DNA from: an uncultured Actinomycetes bacterium
Lineage (GTDB): Bacteria > Actinomycetota > Actinomycetes > Mycobacteriales > Mycobacteriaceae
Assembly: GCA_903911165.1 (NCBI GenBank)
Contig: CAIWCQ010000239.1
Span: 1-5,897 of the forward strand
DNA: 5,897 bases
Direction: 5' to 3'
In this document: one piece after another, positions 1 to 4,300 of the stretch
Layout: the number at the start of each line of letters is the position of its first letter
How positions within the stretch are numbered: the stretch's first letter is position 1
Made by a program: the position numbers and the translations under genes
Notes under the pieces: generated by a model
What the model saw: the letters and a program-made list of their open reading frames with translations, nothing else
What the model was told of the DNA's origin: nothing
Database searches by the model: none

Positions 1-36
1 AGCCGGTCTGGGACGCTGGCTAAAGCCGGTCTGGGA
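1..36. repeat. Two direct copies of a 13-bp repeat
   Basis: AGCCGGTCTGGGA occurs at 1-13 and again at 24-36, exactly, in the non-coding leader before the first gene. The 11-base core, read on the minus strand as TCCCAGACCGG, also occurs three times inside the acyltransferase gene near 1370-1425. The window starts inside the first copy, so more copies may lie to the left. The copies may belong to the 3' end of an upstream gene (one frame closes at TAA 21-23, another at TAA 70-72), but no recognisable protein can be read from so little sequence. Confidence 0.7.
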
Positions 37-69
37 ATCCTCCGGTTTCGTTCCGCACCCCCGCTTGGG

Positions 70-75
70 TAAGGT
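70..75 (+). promoter_or_regulatory. Possible -10 element for the bS22 gene
   Basis: TAAGGT at 70-75 fits the mycobacterial sigma-A -10 consensus TANNNT and would place a transcript start near 82, giving a leader of roughly 57 bases before the bS22 ATG. I see no convincing -35 hexamer, which is common in mycobacterial promoters. The motif is short and would occur by chance, so this is only a candidate. Confidence 0.3.
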
Positions 76-138
76 GATCCGGACACAGGCAGGCCCGGCA
101 CGGTTGCGCGGGCGTTCGGCACTTAGGCAGCGGAGTTC

Positions 139-240
139 ATGGGTTCAGTAATCAAGAAGCGGCGCAAGCGCATGTCGAAGAAGAAGCATCGCAAGTTGCT
201 CCGTCGGACCCGGGTCCAGCGCAGAAAACTCGGTAAGTAG
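139..240 (+). CDS. Small ribosomal subunit protein bS22 (33 aa, AURKAIP1/COX24 type)
   Basis: This 33-residue protein is extremely basic: 9 lysines and 9 arginines, with the cluster [14 protein letters not shown] at residues 6-19 and RRTRVQRRK at 22-30. This is the short AURKAIP1/COX24-type motif. From family knowledge, such proteins were seen in mycobacterial ribosome structures as bS22, an actinobacterial small-subunit protein near the decoding centre, related to mitochondrial mS38. The ATG at 139 has GGAG at 132-135, only three bases away, so the ribosome site is closely spaced. A stop follows at 238-240, and the next gene begins 47 bases later on the same strand. In M. tuberculosis the equivalent is Rv0500B, as I recall. 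It is easily missed by gene finders because of its length, but the composition is unmistakable. Confidence 0.93.
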
Positions 241-273
241 GCCGCGCTTCACCGCGCCATGGCCGCATCGGCC

Positions 274-287
274 GATAGGCTCGTCTG
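274..287 (+). promoter_or_regulatory. Leaderless-type -10 promoter of the GalE2-type gene
   Basis: GATAGGCT at 274-281 contains TAGGCT, a match to the TANNNT -10 consensus, followed by six bases and then the ATG at 288. This spacing puts the transcript start at or next to the A of ATG, the arrangement of mycobacterial leaderless genes. No good Shine-Dalgarno is present. The same octamer stands before two minus-strand genes in this window at the same distance. The TAG in it is also an in-frame stop that fixes 288 as the start. Confidence 0.6.
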
Positions 288-1352
288 ATGGAACCCGGCA
301 CCGACATCCCGGATCACCCCAGGGTGGTGTTGGTAACGGGCGCCTGCCGGTTTCTCGGCGGCTACCTCACCGCCCGTCTGGTGCAGAACCCGCTGATTGA
401 AAAAATCATCGCCGTCGACGCGATCGCGCCCAGCAAGGATCTCAAGCGGCGGATGGGCCGGGCCGAATTCGTTCGCGCCGATATCCGTAACCCCTTGATT
501 GCCAAGGTGATCCGGAACAGTGACGTCGATACTGTGGTGCACGCCGCCGCCGCCTCTTACGTGCCGCGCTCGGGTGGACGCGCCACCCTCAAGGAATTCA
601 ACGTCATGGGTGCCATGCAATTGTTCGCCGCCTGCCAGAAGGCGCCCTCGGTTCGCCGCGTCGTGCTGAAGTCCACCTCCGAGATCTATGGGTCCCATTC
701 GCACGATCCCGTGGTCCACACCGAGGACGGCAGCAGCAGACGTCCGCCCCACGACGGCTTCGCCCGGGACAGCGTGGACATTGAGGGCTACGCCCGCTCA
801 ATGGGCCGGCGTCGACCCGATGTCGCGCTGACCATCCTGCGGCTGGCCAACATGATCGGCCCGGCGATGGATACCGCGCTGTCGCGCTACCTGTCCGGCC
901 CCGTGGTGCCCACCGTGCTCGGTCACGACGCGCGACTGCAGCTGCTGCACGAGCAGGATGCCCTGGGGGCGCTGGAGCGGGCCACCCTGGCTGGAACATC
1001 CGGCACCTTCAACGTCGGTGCCAGGGGAATCATCATGATGTCGCAGGCGATTCGCCGGGCCGGCCGGCTGGCGCTGCCGATGCCGACGCTGGGCGTGGGT
1101 GCGGTGGATTCGGTGCGCAAGGCGACGAGAAACAGCGAGATCAATCGCGATCAGCTGGCGTACTTCACCTTCGGCCGGGTGATGGACACCACCCGGATGC
1201 GCACCGAGTTGGGCTTTGAGCCTAAATGGACGACGCTGGAGGCGTTCGACGACTTCGTTCGCGGGCGCGGCCTAACCCCGATCATCGACCCGAACTGGGT
1301 AAGCTCAGTCGAACGACGAGTACTTGCGGTGACGCAGCGGTGGGGGAGGTGA
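288..1352 (+). CDS. galE2: GalE2-type NAD-dependent epimerase/dehydratase family protein
   Basis: A 354-residue extended short-chain dehydrogenase/reductase-like protein, matching the M. tuberculosis GalE2 (Rv0501) family from memory. The Rossmann N-terminus reads VLVTGACRFLGG (residues 14-25), with D44 closing strand 2 as expected for NAD binding, D65 (ADIR) and HAAAA (85-89) after strand 4. STSEIYG (129-135) supplies the catalytic Ser/Thr position, and LRLANMIGP (184-192) is the usual post-helix segment. Two features are odd: the middle glycine of the TGxxGxxG loop is R21, and the catalytic YxxxK is Y168-A-R-S-M172, so the lysine is missing. UDP-glucose 4-epimerase activity is therefore doubtful; a nucleotide-binding or altered redox role is possible. 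The ATG at 288 is preceded by an in-frame stop at 276-278. The downstream acyltransferase starts 5 bases after this stop codon. Confidence 0.85.
   Translation: MEPGTDIPDHPRVVLVTGACRFLGGYLTARLVQNPLIEKIIAVDAIAPSKDLKRRMGRAEFVRADIRNPLIAKVIRNSDVDTVVHAAAASYVPRSGGRATLKEFNVMGAMQLFAACQKAPSVRRVVLKSTSEIYGSHSHDPVVHTEDGSSRRPPHDGFARDSVDIEGYARSMGRRRPDVALTILRLANMIGPAMDTALSRYLSGPVVPTVLGHDARLQLLHEQDALGALERATLAGTSGTFNVGARGIIMMSQAIRRAGRLALPMPTLGVGAVDSVRKATRNSEINRDQLAYFTFGRVMDTTRMRTELGFEPKWTTLEAFDDFVRGRGLTPIIDPNWVSSVERRVLAVTQRWGR
1345..1352 (+). promoter_or_regulatory. Shine-Dalgarno of the acyltransferase overlapping the upstream stop
   Basis: GGAGGTGA at 1345-1352 is a near-perfect complement to the 16S rRNA 3' end and lies five bases before the GTG at 1358. 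Its last three bases are the TGA stop of the GalE2-type gene, so terminating ribosomes sit on the start signal of the next gene; this is the usual geometry for translational coupling. It favours GTG 1358 over GTG 1349 as the start. Confidence 0.75.
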
Positions 1353-1357
1353 GCGAC

Positions 1358-2452
1358 GTGGCCGGTGATTCCCAGACCGGTGATTCCAACACCGGTAAAT
1401 CCCAGACCGGTGGATCCCAGACCGGTGAATCCCAGGCCAAAGTCATTCCCCTGCATTCCCGTCCGGCCCGCGAGCGGCCCCGCGCCCGTGCCGCGGCACC
1501 CCGTGGCGCATCGGCGATGCCGAAGTCCTCTGCGGGTACCGCCGAGGAGATCGAGGGGGTTATACGGGAGTTCGAACAGCGGCGCGCGGGTGCGGCCGAA
1601 CCGGCACCGAGTGAGGTGACCCAGCGCATCTCGGTAGTCGCGGACTTCATCCGCAAGCGACTCACCGGCGACTACGCGGTGGACGAATTCGGCTTCGACC
1701 CCCAGTACAACGACGCGCTCGTGCTGCCCATACTTCGTTTCTTCTACGACACCTGGTTCCGGGTCGAGGTCAGCGGCATCGAAAACCTGCCGTCCACCGG
1801 TGCAGGCCTGGTGGTTGCCAACCACGCCGGCACCCTGCCGTTCGACGGCCCGATGCTGTCGGTGGCGGTTCGCGATCACCACCCGGCCCACCGCGATCTG
1901 AGACTGCTGGCCGCCGATATCGTCTTCGACCTGCCGTTCTTCGGCCCGATCGCGCGCAGGGCCGGTCACACCATGGCCTGCAACGCCGACGCCAACCGAC
2001 TGCTCGCCGACGGCGAACTCACCGCGGTGTTCCCCGAGGGGTACAAGGGATTGGGTAAGCCCTTCCGTGACCGCTACAAGCTGCAACGCTTTGGCCGGGG
2101 TGGTTTCGTCGCCGCGGCGTTGCGCGCCGGGGCGCCGATCATCCCGTGCTCGATCATCGGATCCGAGGAGATCTACCCGATGCTCGCCGATGTCAAACTG
2201 CTCGCTCGCGTGCTCGGCGTGCCGTACTTCCCGATCACCCCGCTGTTCCCACTGGCCGGGCCGCTGGGGTTGGTGCCACTGCCGTCGAAGTGGCACATCG
2301 CATTCGGTACGCCCGTCGACACCAGTGGCTACGACGAGACGGCGGCCGACGATCCGATGGTCACCTTCGAGATCACCGATCAGGTCCGCGAAACCATTCA
2401 GCAGACGCTGTTCGGGCTGCTGAGTCAGCGGCGCAACACCTTTTCGGGCTGA
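1358..2452 (+). CDS. PlsC-like lysophospholipid acyltransferase family protein (Rv0502 type)
   Basis: A 364-residue acyltransferase of the glycerolipid (PlsC/LPLAT) superfamily, equivalent to M. tuberculosis Rv0502 from memory. Residues 4-26 are five imperfect pentapeptides of type GxSQT, followed by a basic, disordered-looking stretch to about 60. The catalytic domain covers roughly 120-355: VVANHAGTLPFDG (152-164) holds the motif I His156, with Asp163 spaced H-x6-D rather than the classical H-x4-D, and VFPEG (224-228) is motif III. PCSIIGSEEIYP (263-274) is probably motif IV. There is no signal peptide; membrane association would be peripheral. The acyl donor and acceptor cannot be read from sequence. 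GTG 1358 is chosen because of the strong ribosome site; GTG 1349 would add three residues, and an ATG at 1226 lies deep in the preceding gene. It is probably co-transcribed with the GalE2-type gene. Confidence 0.87.
   Translation: MAGDSQTGDSNTGKSQTGGSQTGESQAKVIPLHSRPARERPRARAAAPRGASAMPKSSAGTAEEIEGVIREFEQRRAGAAEPAPSEVTQRISVVADFIRKRLTGDYAVDEFGFDPQYNDALVLPILRFFYDTWFRVEVSGIENLPSTGAGLVVANHAGTLPFDGPMLSVAVRDHHPAHRDLRLLAADIVFDLPFFGPIARRAGHTMACNADANRLLADGELTAVFPEGYKGLGKPFRDRYKLQRFGRGGFVAAALRAGAPIIPCSIIGSEEIYPMLADVKLLARVLGVPYFPITPLFPLAGPLGLVPLPSKWHIAFGTPVDTSGYDETAADDPMVTFEITDQVRETIQQTLFGLLSQRRNTFSG
1361..1435 (+). repeat. Five 15-bp tandem units encoding a GxSQT pentapeptide repeat
   Basis: Five adjacent 15-base units of type ACCGGTGATTCCCAG run from 1361 to 1435, diverging mainly at the three or four bases after ACCGGT. 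The unit length is a multiple of three, so copy-number change would keep the acyltransferase in frame. In protein the units read GDSQT, GDSNT, GKSQT, GGSQT and GESQ(A). The variable second residue and constant Ser-Gln suggest slippage followed by selection on a hydrophilic, flexible tail. Confidence 0.9.
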
Positions 2453-2453
2453 G

Positions 2454-2468
2454 GGCCGGCAGCCGGCC
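2454..2468. terminator. GC-rich palindrome after the acyltransferase stop; candidate terminator
   Basis: GGCCGGC-A-GCCGGCC is a perfect 7-bp inverted repeat with a one-base centre, starting two bases after the stop codon at 2450-2452. As RNA it can form six G-C pairs closing a CAG loop. No U-tract follows. It lies between convergent genes, so it could act on both transcripts. U-less hairpins have been proposed as mycobacterial terminators, but activity cannot be concluded from sequence alone. Confidence 0.4.
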
Positions 2469-2532
2469 AATCGGCGCTGGGGTCAATAGGCTTTGGGGTC
2501 AATCGGCTTCGGGGTCAGTCGGCTTTGGGGCG
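2469..2532. repeat. Four 16-bp tandem units at the convergent junction
   Basis: Four head-to-tail 16-base units begin at 2469, 2485, 2501 and 2517: AATCGGCGCTGGGGTC, AATAGGCTTTGGGGTC, AATCGGCTTCGGGGTC and AGTCGGCTTTGGGGCG. The first two and most of the third fill the intergenic space; the rest enters the 3' end of the minus-strand hot-dog gene, whose TGA stop (2517-2515) spans the boundary of units 3 and 4. Because 16 is not a multiple of three, each unit is read in a different frame. Together with the palindrome at 2454-2468 it accounts for nearly the whole junction. Confidence 0.9.
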
Positions 2533-3024
2533 CGCCTGTGCGCGGGCGGCGATGGCGGCCACCAGAGCATCGTCCTCCGCGCCAGCGGCCTCGCCGATCA
2601 TCGTGACGATCGTGGTGATCACCGGTTTGCCTTCGGCATCGGTGACCTCGCTGCGCATCTCGGTGATCACCGTGCCGTGTGATTCCAGCACCGAGTCCAG
2701 CCAGGAGTCGAAATACAACTTGTCGCCGGCGAGGACCGGTCGGTGGAAGAGGATCTTCTGGTCGCGGTGAATCACCCGGGACAGGTTGATCCCGACATCG
2801 AACTGCTTGAAGATCTCCAGTTGTACCTGGCGGCCCGCTACCGCAATGAAGGTCAACGGCGCGACGACGTCCGGGTAACCGGCGTCCCGGGCAGCCTCTT
2901 CACTGGAGTGCAACGGGTCCTCGGATTGGACCGCGGCCGCGTACTCGCTGATCTTCTCCCGGCCGACCAGGAAGTAGTCGTGGTAGCGGTAGTGGGTCCC
3001 GATGATGTCGCTTGCGAATGACAT
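2515..3024 (-). CDS. HadA/HadC-like hot-dog (MaoC-type) dehydratase family protein (Rv0504c type)
   Basis: A 169-residue single hot-dog protein resembling the mycolic-acid dehydratase subunits HadA and HadC and, from memory, closest to M. tuberculosis Rv0504c (UPF0336). Conserved stretches are [15 protein letters not shown] (11-25), [12 protein letters not shown] (53-64), [20 protein letters not shown] (86-105) and SVLESHGT (111-118). At the active-site loop it reads [14 protein letters not shown] (32-45). Compared with catalytic HadB-type sequences (D-x4-H), H39 is kept but the Asp position is S34. It may therefore be a non-catalytic partner or may use another acid; HadA and HadC need HadB for activity. 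The ATG at 3024 has no Shine-Dalgarno (CCTCCT precedes it) but has a leaderless-type -10. It lies 25 bases downstream of the SerB1-type gene. The last residues PKAD come from a tandem repeat unit. Confidence 0.87.
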   Translation of the reverse strand: MSFASDIIGTHYRYHDYFLVGREKISEYAAAVQSEDPLHSSEEAARDAGYPDVVAPLTFIAVAGRQVQLEIFKQFDVGINLSRVIHRDQKILFHRPVLAGDKLYFDSWLDSVLESHGTVITEMRSEVTDAEGKPVITTIVTMIGEAAGAEDDALVAAIAARAQARPKAD

Positions 3025-3038
3025 AGGAGGAGCCTATC
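3025..3038 (-). promoter_or_regulatory. Leaderless-type -10 promoter of the hot-dog gene
   Basis: On the minus strand GATAGGCT (3038 to 3031) is followed by CCTCCT and the ATG at 3024. TAGGCT fits TANNNT and sits six bases from the start codon, as before the GalE2-type gene. The six bases before ATG copy the anti-Shine-Dalgarno rather than a ribosome site, so SD-led initiation is unlikely even on read-through from the upstream phosphatase gene. Confidence 0.6.
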
Positions 3039-3049
3039 GCGGTACTGGT

Positions 3050-3853
3050 CTACTCCTGCTCGTGACGGCGTGACACCGCTGCGGCCACCGCACCGCCGAC
3101 CGCCCCGATCGCCAGCGCCGACGGCACGCCGATCTTGGCCGCTTTGCGAGCGGTGCGGAAATCCTTGATCTCCCAACCTCGTTCACGGGCGACGTCGCGC
3201 AACTCGGAGTCCGGGTTGATAGCGACCGCCGTGCCGACCAGGGAGAGCATCGGTACGTCGTTGATGCTGTCGGAGTATGCGGTGCAACGTTTGAGGTTAA
3301 GTCCTTTACGGATCGCCAGCGCCCGTACCGCGTGCGCCTTTCCGGAGCCGTGCAGGATGTCGCCGACCAGGCGGCCGGTGAACACCCCGTCGACCGATTC
3401 GGCCACCGTGCCCATCGCACCGGTGAATCCCAGTCGCCGGGCGATGACGTCGGCCAACTCGAACGGGGTGGCGGTCACCAGCCAGACCTGCTGACCGGCG
3501 TCGAGGTGCGCCATCGCCAGCGCTCGGGTACCGGGCCAGATCTTGTCAGCGAGGATCTCGTCGTAGATCTCCTCGCCCAGCGTGCTCAACTCGGTCGTCG
3601 AACGGCCCTCGATGAAGGCCAGCGCCTTGCGCCGGCCCTCCGCGACGTCGGCGCTGCTCTCCCGGCCGGTCACCTGGAACTTGGCCTGCGCGTACATGAA
3701 CTTCCACACCTCGCCGTACCGGAAGTACTTGCGGGCAGCCAGACCGCGACCGAAGTGCGCCAGCGAAGATCCCTGTACGAGGGTGTTATCGACATCGAAG
3801 AAGGCTGCGGCGGTCAGGTCGGCCGGTTCGCGTTCATCGTCACGCTCGCCCAT
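3050..3853 (-). CDS. serB1: SerB1-type HAD-IB phosphatase with C-terminal membrane segment
   Basis: A 267-residue HAD-superfamily subclass IB hydrolase, equivalent to M. tuberculosis SerB1 (Rv0505c) from memory. All four HAD motifs are present: FFDVDNT (18-24) with nucleophile D20 and D22; VTATP (126-130) with T127; K172 in HGSGKAHAV; and [11 protein letters not shown] (193-203) with Mg-binding D195 and D199. The helical cap lies about 30-105. Residues 241-260 are hydrophobic and are followed by SRRHEQE, which looks like a C-terminal membrane anchor with the catalytic domain in the cytoplasm. The phosphoserine phosphatase name rests on fold alone; HAD-IB proteins also act on lipid and other phosphomonoesters. 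The ATG at 3853 has a leaderless-type -10 and no SD. The frame stays open upstream to 4123, but that stretch is antisense to the glutaredoxin-like gene. The hot-dog gene follows after 25 bases. Confidence 0.87.
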   Translation of the reverse strand: MGERDDEREPADLTAAAFFDVDNTLVQGSSLAHFGRGLAARKYFRYGEVWKFMYAQAKFQVTGRESSADVAEGRRKALAFIEGRSTTELSTLGEEIYDEILADKIWPGTRALAMAHLDAGQQVWLVTATPFELADVIARRLGFTGAMGTVAESVDGVFTGRLVGDILHGSGKAHAVRALAIRKGLNLKRCTAYSDSINDVPMLSLVGTAVAINPDSELRDVARERGWEIKDFRTARKAAKIGVPSALAIGAVGGAVAAAVSRRHEQE

Positions 3854-3868
3854 GCAGCTAAGCCTATC
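3854..3868 (-). promoter_or_regulatory. Leaderless-type -10 promoter of the SerB1-type gene
   Basis: On the minus strand GATAGGCT (3868 to 3861) is followed by TAGCTGC and the ATG at 3853, a spacing of seven bases. TAGGCT fits TANNNT and would start the transcript at or beside the start codon. A second, partial copy, GATAGGCC, lies further upstream on the same strand at 3894 to 3887. No Shine-Dalgarno is visible. This shares a 63-base divergent region with the glutaredoxin-like gene promoter. Confidence 0.6.
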
Positions 3869-3903
3869 TAGAGAGCGAGATATTGGGCCTATCCAGTGAG
3901 TGG

Positions 3904-3909
3904 GATAAT
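3904..3909 (+). promoter_or_regulatory. Leaderless-type -10 promoter of the glutaredoxin-like gene
   Basis: GATAAT at 3904-3909 matches five of six positions of TATAAT and lies seven bases before the ATG at 3917. That spacing predicts a transcript beginning at or near the ATG. The intervening GGCCGGG is not a ribosome site. This decides the start in favour of ATG 3917 over ATG 3908 and GTG 3896. Confidence 0.5.
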
Positions 3910-3916
3910 GGCCGGG

Positions 3917-4177
3917 ATGACTCGGGCGCAGGTGAAATTGCTCACCCGGCAGGGCTGTGGGCTCTGCACCCGGATGTACGAGCGGCTGGCTGTGCTGGCC
4001 GCCGAGCTCGAGTTCGACCTGTCCAGCATCGACGTCGACGCGGCGGCAGCCGCCGGTGAGTCCCAGTTGCGGGCCGAATTCGGCGACCGCCTGCCGGTGG
4101 TGCTGCTCGATGGCCGCGAACATAGCTACTGGGATCTCGACGAGGAGCGTCTGCGGGCCGACATCACGAACCGGTGA
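3917..4177 (+). CDS. Glutaredoxin-like thiol-disulfide protein (DUF836 type)
   Basis: A small thioredoxin-fold protein of 86 residues from ATG 3917. Strand 1 (VKLLTR, 6-11) leads into the redox motif C14-G-L-C17 at the start of helix 1. After a second strand (DLSSIDVDA, 34-42) comes [11 protein letters not shown] (59-69), with the expected cis-proline at P60, and a short C-terminal helix (DEERLRADI, 75-83). This is the layout of the glutaredoxin-like DUF836 family and, from memory, of M. tuberculosis Rv0508. The partner is unknown; mycobacteria rely on mycothiol rather than glutathione, so a link to mycothiol or thioredoxin reductase is plausible but not shown. It lies 123 bases before hemA on the same strand and diverges from the phosphatase gene. 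Whether it is functionally tied to HemA, which has a catalytic thiol, is speculative. Confidence 0.85.
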   Translation: MTRAQVKLLTRQGCGLCTRMYERLAVLAAELEFDLSSIDVDAAAAAGESQLRAEFGDRLPVVLLDGREHSYWDLDEERLRADITNR

Positions 4178-4190
4178 ACTCTCGAAAAAT

Positions 4191-4232
4191 TTGGCGCGGC
4201 CGCTGCGCTGCGATTACCGTTGCGGGTAATTT
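4191..4232 (+). promoter_or_regulatory. Candidate hemA promoter with overlapping inverted repeat
   Basis: TTGGCG at 4191-4196 (-35-like) and TACCGT at 4215-4220 (TANNNT) are separated by 18 bases, giving a predicted start near 4227. A second possible -10, TAATTT, lies at 4227-4232. ATTACC (4213-4218) and GGTAAT (4225-4230) form a perfect inverted repeat with a six-base centre that covers both -10 candidates, so a repressor bound here could block the promoter. The repeat does not resemble a site I can name. Confidence 0.4.
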
Positions 4233-4236
4233 CCGT

Positions 4237-4270
4237 TCTCCGGGAGCGACTTTTCTCGCCTCCGGGGAGA
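4237..4270 (+). promoter_or_regulatory. Stem-loop in the hemA 5' leader
   Basis: TCTCC (4237-4241) pairs with GGAGA (4266-4270). Further in, GGG (4242-4244) pairs with TCC (4261-4263) and GCGA (4246-4249) with TCGC (4256-4259), closing a CTTTTC loop. This is a 12-bp imperfect hairpin with a two-base bulge and one mismatch. It lies inside the leader predicted for hemA and ends 17 bases before the Shine-Dalgarno. It could be a leader structure or an attenuator-like element; there is no U-tract, and no known riboswitch class is recognisable. Confidence 0.4.
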
Positions 4271-4287
4271 GCGACGAGGGAGCAGAC

Positions 4288-4293
4288 AGGTGA
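4288..4293 (+). promoter_or_regulatory. hemA: hemA ribosome binding site
   Basis: AGGTGA at 4288-4293 lies seven bases before the GTG at 4301. It selects this GTG as the hemA start against upstream in-frame starts reaching back to 4220. The protein then begins [13 protein letters not shown], as in other HemA proteins. Confidence 0.8.
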
Positions 4294-4300
4294 TCGCGCC

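Noticed and set aside
249..999. Minus-strand open frames opposite the GalE2-type gene (249-752 and 604-999).
   Set aside because: Both are antisense to the conserved Rossmann protein, have no recognisable domain, and show the Arg/Gly/Ala bias of shadow frames.
1226..1357. Upstream ATG extension of the acyltransferase.
   Set aside because: It would overlap the GalE2-type gene by about 127 bases and has no strong ribosome site, while GTG 1358 has GGAGGTGA at ideal spacing.
1361..1435. CRISPR-like array made of ACCGGT repeats.
   Set aside because: Units are contiguous 15-mers without unique spacers, lie inside a coding gene, and no cas gene is present.
1568..1582. tRNA T-loop-like GTTCGAAC.
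   Set aside because: It is inside the acyltransferase coding region and no acceptor or anticodon stems surround it.
1151..2470. A 439-residue open frame on the minus strand opposite the acyltransferase gene.
   Set aside because: It is antisense to a well-supported enzyme, has low-complexity composition, and its repeats (GLGFTGLGST) are the reverse reading of the 15-bp repeat. High GC leaves such shadow frames open.
3854..4123. N-terminal extension of the SerB1-type phosphatase to 357 residues.
   Set aside because: The extension is antisense to the conserved glutaredoxin-like gene and would cross the divergent promoter region. The HAD motif begins just after ATG 3853.
4220..4300. Earlier in-frame start for hemA adding 27 residues.
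   Set aside because: The added residues resemble no HemA N-terminus and would translate through the leader hairpin; GTG 4301 has AGGTGA seven bases before it.
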